DNA of 64,000 nt from Mucilaginibacter sp. UR6-11 (GTDB taxonomy: Bacteria > Bacteroidota > Bacteroidia > Sphingobacteriales > Sphingobacteriaceae). Each line of letters opens with the position of its first letter. Within the stretch, counting starts at the first letter, position 1. The notes beneath the pieces are model-generated. The model had not been told where the DNA came from. It saw only the letters and a list, made by a program, of their open reading frames with translations, and made no database searches. The stretch lies in assembly GCF_020880695.1 (NCBI RefSeq), contig NZ_JAJIWO010000006.1, forward strand, positions 1-64,000, given 5' to 3'. The position numbers and the translations under genes were made by a program. Below are positions 26,400-34,272 of this stretch, in pieces.

Positions 26400-26960
26400 C
26401 TATTCAGACCAGCGGTAGCTGTCGTTCTCTAATCCTATTAAATCGACAACCCGGTTTACTACGGTCATTGCCACTTCTTCTACTGTTTGGGGCTTACTGT
26501 AATATGACGGTACTGCCGGGCAGATGATCCCGCCTGCCTCTGTAACGGCTGCCATATTGCGGATATGGATCAAATTTAAAGGCATATCACGGGCAACCAA
26601 TATTAGTTTTCGGCGCTCTTTCAATATCACATCGGCGGCGCGGGTAATTAAATCGTCAGATATGCCACCCGCTATGCGGCCCAGGGCACCCATGGAGCAC
26701 GGCACAATCACCATGGTATCAAACTTCGCCGAGCCGGAGGCAAACGGTGCCATAAAATCTGTTTTAGCATAAAATTTATAGGGCAGGTTATTATAGTCTT
26801 CGTTATCCAGTTCAAATTGCCATACCTGTTTTGCATTGTCAGACATCACAATTGCAATTTCCTGAACTTGACTATCTAAGTGCTGTAAACGATCCAGCAA
26901 TAATTTAGCATATATGGAGCCGCTGGCGCCGGTAACAGCAATTACAATTTTTTTCTTCAT
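26400..26960 (-). CDS. ubiX: UbiX family flavin prenyltransferase
   Basis: 186 residues. Starts VIAVTGASGSIYAKLLLDRL, the flavin/phosphate loop of the HFCD family; ILVARDMPLNLIH, the conserved P-loop-like helix (about 119), and PAVPSYYSKPQT close to the C-terminus are UbiX hallmarks. It makes prenylated FMN for UbiD-type decarboxylases. No ubiD gene is adjacent in this window, so the partner lies elsewhere. Confidence 0.9.
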   Translation of the reverse strand: MKKKIVIAVTGASGSIYAKLLLDRLQHLDSQVQEIAIVMSDNAKQVWQFELDNEDYNNLPYKFYAKTDFMAPFASGSAKFDTMVIVPCSMGALGRIAGGISDDLITRAADVILKERRKLILVARDMPLNLIHIRNMAAVTEAGGIICPAVPSYYSKPQTVEEVAMTVVNRVVDLIGLENDSYRWSE

Positions 26961-27002
26961 GATTATTGGTTAACAAACCAAAGGGATTAAAGTTGCGGGT
27001 AC

Positions 27003-27033
27003 AAAAAAGGGTCGAATAACAAGTACCCGACCC
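27003..27033 (-). terminator. Intrinsic terminator of ppk1-ppx
   Basis: Arms GGGTCG (27009-27014) and CGACCC (27028-27033) with six T after the stem on the minus strand. It lies about 85 nt after the ppx stop. Confidence 0.75.
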
Positions 27034-27054
27034 TACATCTACCTATGAAAAACA
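27032..27054. repeat. Terminator-flanking element, copy A
   Basis: The plus-strand reading contains ACATCTACCTATGAAAAACA. It matches the element at 31647-31667 at 19 of 23 aligned positions. Both copies lie between a minus-strand stop codon and its terminator hairpin. A second small hairpin TGCCCT/AGGGCA follows at 27055-27071. Confidence 0.4.
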
Positions 27055-27117
27055 TGCCCTTTGAGAGGGCAATACAAATATAATAACACTTTTTAAATTA
27101 TTAAACAATTATTGAAA

Positions 27118-28011
27118 TTATTTTAATGCACTTTTCACATAATTTTCATCTATCAGGGTTTGTATAATACCGTCAACCATGCCCACACTTGGTACATAGA
27201 TATTTTTTATACCTGCCCACTTCATTACAGACAGGTAAATTTCGCAGGCGGGTATGATAACGTCTGCCCTGTCCTGGTTTAAACCCAGCACATTAATACG
27301 ATCTTTTAACGAAAACGAATCCAAATAATCATAGAGCGATTTTAGTTTGGAAAAGCTCATCGGTGCGTTGTTTTTCTCTTCGGATAACTTATACAACTTG
27401 TTAATATTACCGCCGGTGCCAATGCCTAGTACCCCTTTAAAATGGCGGGTATGTTCGCGGATAAAGTCGCGCATGGCGTTCCAGGTCTCTTCGGTGTCCT
27501 GGTTATCCAGGATCCTGATCGTTCCGATATTAAATGATTTTGACGCAATCAGCTCTCCGGATGAAAATAATGAAAGCTCTGTACTGCCGCCCCCCACATC
27601 AATATACAGGTAGGTTTTATTTTTATCGATGTTTTGCTCGGCATGGCTGGCATAAATGATCTTAGCTTCAACCTGGCCATGTACAATTTCCAGCTTGATA
27701 TCCGCTTCTTCTTTTATCTGTTTTACCACCTCTGCCCCATTTTTGGCTTCGCGCATGGCGGAGGTAGCGCAGGCCATATACTCGCCGACTTTATATACAT
27801 CCATCAGGTTACGGAAAGCCTGCATGGTTTTAACCAGGTCGGCAGCTTTTTTATCCGAAATATGCTGATTTAAAAACGCGTCGTCGCCTAAGCGCAGCGG
27901 CACGCGGATAAGTGTGTTTTTTTTGAACGATACTGTCCCGTCGTTCTCTTTAATATCCGCAATAAGTAGCCTTACCGCGTTTGATCCTATATCTATAGCT
28001 GCGTATCTCAA
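27118..28011 (-). CDS. ppx: Exopolyphosphatase, Ppx/GppA family
   Basis: 297 residues, only the N-terminal actin-like ATPase fold (about 500 in E. coli Ppx). Phosphate loops AIDIGSNAVRLLIADI (start) and YIDVGGGSTELSLF (about 137) are diagnostic. It removes terminal phosphate from polyphosphate, and some members hydrolyse pppGpp. The start lies 1 nt after the ppk1 stop, so synthesis and breakdown of polyphosphate are on one transcript. Confidence 0.92.
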   Translation of the reverse strand: MRYAAIDIGSNAVRLLIADIKENDGTVSFKKNTLIRVPLRLGDDAFLNQHISDKKAADLVKTMQAFRNLMDVYKVGEYMACATSAMREAKNGAEVVKQIKEEADIKLEIVHGQVEAKIIYASHAEQNIDKNKTYLYIDVGGGSTELSLFSSGELIASKSFNIGTIRILDNQDTEETWNAMRDFIREHTRHFKGVLGIGTGGNINKLYKLSEEKNNAPMSFSKLKSLYDYLDSFSLKDRINVLGLNQDRADVIIPACEIYLSVMKWAGIKNIYVPSVGMVDGIIQTLIDENYVKSALK

Positions 28012-28012
28012 T

Positions 28013-30082
28013 TTATTGTATGTTGCTCTTTAAATAATTATATATATCTATCTGCGCGCGCACCGGCAGGTCTGATTTTGTTTTGTGGTATTTATTGGAG
28101 TTTTGGCTATTGATCTCGCGCGATTTGGTATTATCGCTTAACTGGATATTAATGATATCCCGCACCTCCTTTTTTATCCGTTTATCATATATCGGGAAAC
28201 CAACCTCAACCCGGCTGTCAATATTACGCGACATAAAATCAGCAGATGTTAAATAGATCAGCTCATCGCCGCCATTACAATAGATATGTACCCGCGCATG
28301 TTCCAGGTATTTATCAATGATGCTTATAACTTCAATATTTTCACTGTAACCCTTTACGCCCGGCACCAGGCAGCACATGCCCCGTACAATTAACTGTATT
28401 TTAACACCTGCATTACTGGCCTGGTATAATTTGATGATCAGCTGCTCATCAGCCAGGCTGTTCATTTTCAATATCATGTAAGCCGGCTTTTTGGCTTTAA
28501 CATTCCTGATTTCTGTATCAATCAGCTTATAAATTGCCGGCCTTGAATCAATAGGTGATACAATGAGGTGTTTTAAATCTTTAGGTAATGCCCCTTTGTT
28601 AATGGCTTTAAATACGTTTACCAGATCGGCGGTGATTTTCTTATTGGCGGTAAGCAAAGTATGGTCTGCATATATACGGGCCGTTTTTTCGTTATAGTTG
28701 CCGGTAGACAGGCAGGCATAATAGGCTAACTTATCTTTTTCGGTGCGGCTAACCAGGCATATCTTTGAGTGTACTTTATACCCATCAATGCCGTATATTA
28801 CGTTAACCCCCTCCTCCTCTAAACGGCGGCTCCAGGTTATGTTATTCTGCTCATCAAAACGGGCCCTGAGCTCAACCAGGCAATTAACCTTTTTGCCATT
28901 TTTAGCCGCGTTAATCAACGCGTGCATAATGCGCGAGTTTTCTGCCAGGCGATATACCGCTATGCTGATCTCTTTTACCTTTGGGTCAATAGCTGCTTCC
29001 CGTAAAAAGTGAATCACATAGTCGTAAGTTTGGTATGGAGTGCTTATCAGGTGGTCTTCTTTGGCTATAATAGCCATTAAGCTTTTATCAAAACCAAGCT
29101 CATCAACGGGTAATGCAGGGTACTTTACATACTCAAGCTCAGGCCTGCCCACGTTTGGAAACGATATAAAGTTTTTAAAGTTATGATAGCGGTTGCCCGG
29201 TATCAGGCTCTCGCCGTGTAGCCCCATCCTGCTTACCACGTATTTTAACATATCCATCGGCATTTCAGAATCATAAAGTAAACGCATCGGCTTACCCTTT
29301 TTTCGTTTCTGTAAACTTTTTGATAAGGAATCAATGAACTTTCCGCTAACTTCTTTATCTAAATCAAGCTCGGCATCACGGGTGAGCTGGATAGAATAGG
29401 CTTCGATGCTGTCGTGCTCAAAAATGAAAAATATGTCTTCCAGGCAATACCTTATAATGTCATCCAGCAGGATAATAAATTTAAGATTATTGGTCTCGGG
29501 CAGTACGATAAACCGCGAAAGGTTATCGGGGATCTCAATTAAGGCGTAAGTAACCTTTTTCTCATGGCTCAGCTTTACAAAGAAGTAAATGGCACGGTCG
29601 CGCAGCTCCGGTAATACGGTAGTGTTATCCAGCATAATGGGCACCAGCGTAGCCAGCAGCTTTTCGCGGAAGTGATTTTTAACAAAGGTACCGCGGGCAA
29701 CGTTTAACTGCTTGTCGTTTAGCAGGAAGATCTTCTCTTCGGCAAGCTGTTTGACGATAATATTTTCATAAAGATCATTAAACTTACGCTCTTGCTTTAC
29801 CACCAGGTTTTTGATCTGGTTAAGTATCTTTTTGGGATTGTAGCCTAAGATCTCCTTTGCCTTATCATTCAGGTTAGATAAACGGCTTAGGGTGGCTACC
29901 CTCACCCGGTAAAACTCATCAAGATTTGAAGAAAATATGGCTAAAAACTTAATCCTCTCAATTAATGGCACTGTGGGGTCGGCAGCTTCCTGCAAAACGC
30001 GCTCGTTAAAGTATAGCCAGCTTATTTCTCTGTTAATTAATGGTACCCGTTTAATATCCATATTCTGAACGCCTTGCAGCAT
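28013..30082 (-). CDS. ppk1: Polyphosphate kinase 1
   Basis: 689 residues, the usual PPK1 length. Polymerises ATP gamma-phosphate into polyphosphate. The first HKD motif with His438 (YKVHSKICLVSR) is the autophosphorylated histidine; the second HKD-type motif EHARVHIYCNGGDE has His595. The N-terminus NREISWLYFNERVL and SSNLDEFYRVRV are family motifs. A second ATG 7 codons in (30061) is an alternative start. Upstream of ppx with no gap. Confidence 0.95.
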   Translation of the reverse strand: MLQGVQNMDIKRVPLINREISWLYFNERVLQEAADPTVPLIERIKFLAIFSSNLDEFYRVRVATLSRLSNLNDKAKEILGYNPKKILNQIKNLVVKQERKFNDLYENIIVKQLAEEKIFLLNDKQLNVARGTFVKNHFREKLLATLVPIMLDNTTVLPELRDRAIYFFVKLSHEKKVTYALIEIPDNLSRFIVLPETNNLKFIILLDDIIRYCLEDIFFIFEHDSIEAYSIQLTRDAELDLDKEVSGKFIDSLSKSLQKRKKGKPMRLLYDSEMPMDMLKYVVSRMGLHGESLIPGNRYHNFKNFISFPNVGRPELEYVKYPALPVDELGFDKSLMAIIAKEDHLISTPYQTYDYVIHFLREAAIDPKVKEISIAVYRLAENSRIMHALINAAKNGKKVNCLVELRARFDEQNNITWSRRLEEEGVNVIYGIDGYKVHSKICLVSRTEKDKLAYYACLSTGNYNEKTARIYADHTLLTANKKITADLVNVFKAINKGALPKDLKHLIVSPIDSRPAIYKLIDTEIRNVKAKKPAYMILKMNSLADEQLIIKLYQASNAGVKIQLIVRGMCCLVPGVKGYSENIEVISIIDKYLEHARVHIYCNGGDELIYLTSADFMSRNIDSRVEVGFPIYDKRIKKEVRDIINIQLSDNTKSREINSQNSNKYHKTKSDLPVRAQIDIYNYLKSNIQ

Positions 30083-30188
30083 TATTGCAAAGCTGCTTAT
30101 TTATTTGTTAAGTTAATATTAATAGATTACTAATATCTCCCCGTTTAACATAAAAGTTAACTATTTGATTTTATAACCTTATAAATAC

Positions 30189-30196
30189 TAATTTTG
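30189..30196 (+). promoter_or_regulatory. Candidate -7 box of yajQ
   Basis: TAATTTTG matches TAnnTTTG and ends 24 nt before the yajQ ATG. Confidence 0.4.
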
Positions 30197-30220
30197 TAAG
30201 AAATTATAAACACTTTACCT

Positions 30221-30712
30221 ATGCCAACATTTGATATAGTAAGCAAGATAGACGGCCAGACCCTGGATAACGTTATCAATATCGCGAAAAAAGAGATTTT
30301 GAACCGTTATGATTTTAACGACTCAAAAAGCACCATAGAACTTGAGAAGAAAACCAACGTGGTAACCATAGTTACCGAGAATGACATGCGCGTTAAAGCC
30401 ATACAGGATGCCATTATCAGCCGGATGGTGAAGCAGGGGCTTGACCCCAAAGCAATGGATTTTGGTAAGGAGATAGCCGCATCAGGCAACATGATCCGCA
30501 AGGAGATCAAGATCAAGCAGGGGCTTGACCAGGACGCTGCTAAAAAGATCGTCAAGAAAATTAAGGATAGCGGACTAAAGGTACAGGCCAGCATTATGGA
30601 CGACCAGGTGCGGGTGCAGGCCAAGAAGATAGACGACCTGCAGGCCGTGATAGCCCTATGCCGTAAAGAGGATTTTGATCAGCCGTTGCAGTACATCAAC
30701 ATGCGCGACTAA
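30221..30712 (+). CDS. yajQ: YajQ family cyclic-di-GMP-binding protein
   Basis: 163 residues, exactly family length. MPTFDIVSKID is the diagnostic start; GQTLDNVINIAKKEI, DFGKEIAASGNMIRKEIKIKQGL in parts and AQKIDDLQ-type C-terminus follow in order. Two RNP-like domains; members bind c-di-GMP or nucleic acids. Single gene in an isolated position. Confidence 0.94.
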   Translation: MPTFDIVSKIDGQTLDNVINIAKKEILNRYDFNDSKSTIELEKKTNVVTIVTENDMRVKAIQDAIISRMVKQGLDPKAMDFGKEIAASGNMIRKEIKIKQGLDQDAAKKIVKKIKDSGLKVQASIMDDQVRVQAKKIDDLQAVIALCRKEDFDQPLQYINMRD

Positions 30713-30727
30713 CCGCTGTTAAGCGAG

Positions 30728-30940
30728 GTGATCCACATTAAAATATGGATCACCCGGATCACCGTTCTGGGTTAACTCGTTGTAAACAAATGGATTAACT
30801 TTTTGAGCGGATCACTTTGGATCAGTCTTATTCGTCAGGATCATTAAACTCAATATTTAGTTAAATAACTGATAATCAAATAATTGCAAAATAGCCGTTT
30901 TGGGCCATTTTTTGATGGATGGATCAGTAGATATGGATCA
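30728..30940. repeat. Cluster of seven GGATCA words
   Basis: GGATCA occurs at 30747, 30756, 30809, 30819, 30838, 30921 and 30935, and TGATCC once at 30729, within 213 bp between yajQ and a convergent gene. The first pair forms a hairpin (GTGATCCA/TGGATCAC). A short dyad TACCTAAG/CTTAGGTA (30941-30948, 30952-30959) follows. No gene is seen in the 262-bp gap. Confidence 0.6.
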
Positions 30941-30974
30941 TACCTAAGATTCTTAGGTATAGTGAACTGCCAAC

Positions 30975-31502
30975 TTATCTACCTTTATAAGTTTCAGGAT
31001 CAATTGCTGCAGGCGACCAATTATGAAAAAACTCCATCACCTTAGCTTTGCTATGTCCCCGGCCCTCTTCCAGGTAAGCCGAATTTTGGGTATGTAACCT
31101 TTTACCCTTATCGTCAAGCACCACAAATACCGGGAAACCGAAACGCTGCGGGTAACCCAGATCAGCCAGCACCTGCTCATTTTTATTTTCGGGACTGTAA
31201 TTTACATGCACCACAACGTAATTTTCGCGCAGGTATTTATCAAGTTCGGCGTCTTTTTTTACCAGGTCATTAAAATATAAACACCATATGCACCAGTTGC
31301 CGCCAATTTGCAGGAATACATTTTTATGGCTCGCGGCTGCCTGTTTTACCGCCGCTGCAATCTCTGCCTTTGCATCAGCAGCGGGATTGTACACCCTGGA
31401 GGTATCTGTAGGGTTAACAGCTTTAGCCGGTACCGCCGTGGTTTGCGCCTTTGCCCCAAGGCCTAAAATAATAAGGGATATAATGAGCAGTAATTTTTTC
31501 AT
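30975..31502 (-). CDS. Periplasmic thioredoxin-fold protein
   Basis: 175 residues with a signal peptide (MKKLLLIISLIILGLGAKAQ). The thioredoxin-like domain carries Cys71-x-x-Cys74 in NWCIWCLYFND, followed by YPQRFGFPVFVVLDDKGK with the cis-proline. Similar to the thioredoxin_7/DUF255-type disulfide proteins of the periplasm. Likely a thiol-disulfide reductase; partner not evident. Confidence 0.85.
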   Translation of the reverse strand: MKKLLLIISLIILGLGAKAQTTAVPAKAVNPTDTSRVYNPAADAKAEIAAAVKQAAASHKNVFLQIGGNWCIWCLYFNDLVKKDAELDKYLRENYVVVHVNYSPENKNEQVLADLGYPQRFGFPVFVVLDDKGKRLHTQNSAYLEEGRGHSKAKVMEFFHNWSPAAIDPETYKGR

Positions 31503-31600
31503 AGCCGGGATGTTTAAAATTTAAAGGTAGTAATTGCCGCGATTATTCGGAAAGAGCCGGACCCATGATGGAAAATATTGACAATTAACACACATTACTA

Positions 31601-31637
31601 AAAAGAAAAGGACCGCCCCTTACGGAACGGCCCTCTT
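31601..31637 (-). terminator. Intrinsic terminator of hsp20
   Basis: A GGACCG / CGGCCC stem (31610-31615 with 31627-31632), forming better on the minus strand (G-U pair), followed by a T-rich tail TTTTCTTTTT. About 115 nt downstream of the hsp20 stop. Confidence 0.65.
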
Positions 31638-31646
31638 CAAACTAAA

Positions 31647-31667
31647 CCAACATTACTTATGAAAACA
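31647..31667. repeat. Terminator-flanking element, copy B
   Basis: Contains ACATTACTTATGAAAACA, matching copy A at 27032-27054. It lies between the hsp20 stop codon and the terminator on the minus strand. Confidence 0.4.
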
Positions 31668-31751
31668 CTCTTTTTTCGGTATTTCCCGGGTCCGGGCCTG
31701 TCATTCACAAACCTCACTCACTGCCACGGACCTTCGGAACGTCCCGATATA

Positions 31752-32189
31752 TTATTTTACAGCTATTTCTCTTGATTGAAATTTAGCTTCTTCTTTTTTA
31801 GCGATGGTCAGTTTCAAAATCCCGGCTGTGTAATCAGCTTCGATTTTTGAATGATCTGCGCTTTCAGGTAAGGTAAATGACCTTGAAAATGAATTAAAAC
31901 TGTATTCGCGTTTGGTAAATTTCTTATTGTCATCAGTGGTTTCAGTTTTTTTATCAGCCGAAACGCTTAATACATTTTTGTCTAAATTGATTTTGATATC
32001 TTCTTTGCTTAAGCCGGGTACCGCAACTTCAATCTCAAACTGGTTATCGTTTTCTGAGATGTTTACAGCGGGTATACGGGTAGCTAATTTTTCGTTTAAA
32101 AACGAATCATTTAACAGTGAATACACATCATTAAAAAATGGATTCACGATGTTGTTCTTTTGTTCCTTGCCAAATTTTACTAAAGTCAT
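31752..32189 (-). CDS. Small heat shock protein, Hsp20/alpha-crystallin
   Basis: 145 residues. The alpha-crystallin domain spans about 45-135, with VPGLSKEDIKINLDKNVL and the closing ADYTAGILKLTI (family A-x-x-x-G-I-L pattern). It forms oligomers and holds unfolded proteins in the cytoplasm under heat stress. The start is preceded by a full AGGAGG Shine-Dalgarno sequence, unusual for this phylum. Has a leader of about 120 bp between the next gene and the start. Confidence 0.94.
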   Translation of the reverse strand: MTLVKFGKEQKNNIVNPFFNDVYSLLNDSFLNEKLATRIPAVNISENDNQFEIEVAVPGLSKEDIKINLDKNVLSVSADKKTETTDDNKKFTKREYSFNSFSRSFTLPESADHSKIEADYTAGILKLTIAKKEEAKFQSREIAVK

Positions 32190-32197
32190 TTTTATAT

Positions 32198-32203
32198 CCT
32201 CCT
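32198..32203 (-). promoter_or_regulatory. Strong Shine-Dalgarno site of hsp20
   Basis: AGGAGG on the minus strand ending 8 nt before the ATG, the ideal E. coli-like spacing. Other starts inspected here lack such a site, apart from a weaker GGGAGG before the broken lipoprotein gene. Confidence 0.75.
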
Positions 32204-32323
32204 AAGTTTTTCTTTTATTAACTTCGCAGAGACTTAATCAAGAGCTGTACCAATGGCTTTTTGAGTTGTTTTGTATGGCAATTTGTCGCTTAACCTTTTT
32301 TTAACCAGACATAATGACACTTA

Positions 32324-32770
32324 ATGGCTGAAAAACTCTCAGATTATAAATTCCGTACGGCTATACCTATCCGGTTTTCAGATATAGATGCAGTAGGGCA
32401 TGTTAACAACGCTATTTATTTAACCTATTTTGAAATAGCCCGTTTTAATTATTGGAAAGAAGCCATCAACTGGAACTTTAGCGAGCATGGCGTAATTGTG
32501 GGCCGGAGCGAAATAAATTATTTAAAACCCGTAAACCTGCACGACCAAATTGCCTGCTATGTGCGGGTGGTGCGCATAGGCAACAGCAGTTTTGACGTAA
32601 TGCATGTTTTGGTGAGGGTAACCCCCAATGGCGAAGAAATTTGCACCACCGGTAAAACCGTATGTATTAGTTATGACTATAAGGCCAATAAATCCATACA
32701 GATACCGGCAACAGAACGCGACCAGATGATCGCCTTTGATGAACCAAGACTGATATTAAATACTAATTAA
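32324..32770 (+). CDS. Acyl-CoA thioesterase, hotdog fold (4HBT)
   Basis: 148 residues. RFSDIDAVGHVNNAIYLTYFE has (in parts) the catalytic Asp and the GHVNN pattern of the YbgC/FadM hotdog family. It cleaves acyl-CoA thioesters in the cytoplasm; chain specificity is unknown. Single gene, divergent from hsp20. Confidence 0.9.
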   Translation: MAEKLSDYKFRTAIPIRFSDIDAVGHVNNAIYLTYFEIARFNYWKEAINWNFSEHGVIVGRSEINYLKPVNLHDQIACYVRVVRIGNSSFDVMHVLVRVTPNGEEICTTGKTVCISYDYKANKSIQIPATERDQMIAFDEPRLILNTN

Positions 32771-32809
32771 CTGTCTGGCAGCGTTATATCGGGAGGAAAC
32801 CGACTATAA

Positions 32810-33191
32810 ATGAAAAAAGTCTATCTGTGCCTTTTACTGTTGAGTTGCTTTGGTTGCAAAAAAAGCGAGACGGTATCACCAGCTACCAACCCTGCGGCAA
32901 CACCGGCGGTTATGAATGTTAATAACCAGCAGCCAGCTTTTCTCGTACAACATCACAGAGGTTGATACGGTAACGAATGATTTTTATGTTAAAGACGATT
33001 ATGATGTTGCCAGCCTTAATTATACGTTTACACCACAGGTTGGCCATAAAATCATCCTTGAGGCTACCACCAGGCCCAATGCAGATATAACGGCCGCCGT
33101 TACTTATAAAGACAAAATACCGGGCCCGGTGAATATCGCCAAATACACAGACCGGATAGACGTTTCTTTTACCTATGTAGTGCCTAAATAG
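32810..33191 (+). pseudogene. Lipoprotein gene with an apparent +1 frameshift
   Basis: ATG at 32810 opens a lipoprotein signal (MKKVYLCLLLLSCFGC) but this frame stops at 32965 after 51 codons. A second frame from about 32943 reads SYNITEVDTVTNDFYVKDD and continues to a stop at 33191. Removing one T from TTTT at 32938-32941 joins both into one 126-residue protein reading NNQQPAFSYNITEV. The signal peptide in one frame and a folded domain in the other make a real break or sequencing error far more likely than two genes. A GGGAGGAA sits 10 nt before the ATG. Function unknown. Confidence 0.7.
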
Positions 33192-33221
33192 CGGTATGGC
33201 CCGCTGCGGACAGGATTAAAT

Positions 33222-33812
33222 CTATTTACTGCAAAGTGTATTCAATTCGGCCTTACTTTCTGCCTTGGTTAAGGTGGCTATTACCCCCAATAAAAATCCA
33301 CCTATATTTTTCAACTCCTGGTTATTAAACTGTGTTCCTGAAAGGCCGAATATTTTATCACCGGCCACCATGTTGACAAACACCTGCGCTTTTACATTTT
33401 GGGTTACAGACTGTGGCATATCAAAATACCATATCACCACCTTTTTGTCGCCGGGCAGCGTTAAGGTATTCATCCTTGAATTTAATTGAGTTTTAAAACT
33501 ATTGGCAAAATAATCGCTTTCGCTTTTAGCATACCGCGTTAGTACAGCAAAATCGGTATTGTCGCCACCTTCTTTTAAATAATTTGCTTTATTTACTATT
33601 ACCACCTGCAATGGCATTGCATTAACCGATATAAGGGTTGGCCTGGTGGTTGTTACAGCCTTCCCCATAAGTTTAACATACAGGAAGCTGCTGTCTTTTT
33701 CAAATGTCCAGTAAGCTTTGGTGGTATCGCATTGATAAAGTTGCTGCGCTGCAGATTTCTGGATACCCATTACAAAAAATACAGCGGTAAATAACAGTAA
33801 AATTTTTCTCAT
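33222..33812 (-). CDS. Secreted hypothetical protein
   Basis: 196 residues from ATG at 33812, which opens a signal peptide (RKILLLFTAVFFVMGIQKSAAQ); a longer reading adds ten residues before it. Mature part is mostly beta strands with two cysteines, Cys near the start (QLYQCDTT) and near the end (LNTLCSK), possibly a disulfide. I do not recognise the family. Transcribed toward the broken lipoprotein gene, 30 bp from its stop. Confidence 0.75.
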   Translation of the reverse strand: MRKILLLFTAVFFVMGIQKSAAQQLYQCDTTKAYWTFEKDSSFLYVKLMGKAVTTTRPTLISVNAMPLQVVIVNKANYLKEGGDNTDFAVLTRYAKSESDYFANSFKTQLNSRMNTLTLPGDKKVVIWYFDMPQSVTQNVKAQVFVNMVAGDKIFGLSGTQFNNQELKNIGGFLLGVIATLTKAESKAELNTLCSK

Positions 33813-33916
33813 CGCTTTACTTGTAGAGATAAGGTGAAACAATAATCGGTTATGCGGCCGGCGACGGTCAGTACCGGGCTAAAAGCTATTCCTTAACGGC
33901 TGGATAGCTAATAACC

Positions 33917-34096
33917 TTAGGATTTGATTCTATCAAATAACCGTAACACGGCATAGGCAAGTGGCACAATCAAAGTAAACATGATCTCGCGTGGCCCGAA
34001 GTTAAGGTTTAAAATCAGAATGGCCAACGCGCTGAAAAACCAGATAGCACCGGTTGCCAGGAATAGATTTTTGAGGAAAGTAAGGGTTGTGTTCAT
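33917..34096 (-). CDS. Small two-helix membrane protein, 59 residues
   Basis: ATG at 34096, stop TAA at 33917. Reads MNTTLTFLKNLFLATGAIWF, then a second hydrophobic run FTLIVPLAYAVLRLF, separated by a GPRE turn, ending DRIKS. The codon use and the clear two-helix design in an otherwise gene-free 430-bp gap support a real gene. Function unknown. Confidence 0.55.
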   Translation of the reverse strand: MNTTLTFLKNLFLATGAIWFFSALAILILNLNFGPREIMFTLIVPLAYAVLRLFDRIKS

Positions 34097-34215
34097 AAAA
34101 GAATTGTAAGGTTAGCAGGTTTAACGGTAATAAAGATAATGATAATCAAATATAAAATTTAATTATTAATAAGACGTACCGTTCTTAAGACCAATTCCTA
34201 TTGGTCAGAATGATC

Positions 34216-34251
34216 AAAAAAAACCTCTGCCGAAATCATCAGCAAAGGTTT
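34216..34251 (-). terminator. Intrinsic terminator after the SIMPL gene
   Basis: Arms AAACCTCTGC (34221-34230) and GCAAAGGTTT (34242-34251) pair with one mismatch; eight T follow on the minus strand. It lies 22 nt after the SIMPL stop. Confidence 0.75.
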
Positions 34252-34272
34252 AATTTTTAATAACACTATAAC

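Noticed and set aside
27046-27084. 12-codon plus-strand ORF MKNMPFERAIQI
   Set aside because: Too short, and it begins in the repeat element shared with 31647-31667; no support for translation.
31659-31775. 38-codon plus-strand ORF starting MKTLFFRYF next to the hsp20 stop
   Set aside because: It overlaps the 3' end of hsp20 antisense and starts inside the shared terminator-flank element; composition is not protein-like.
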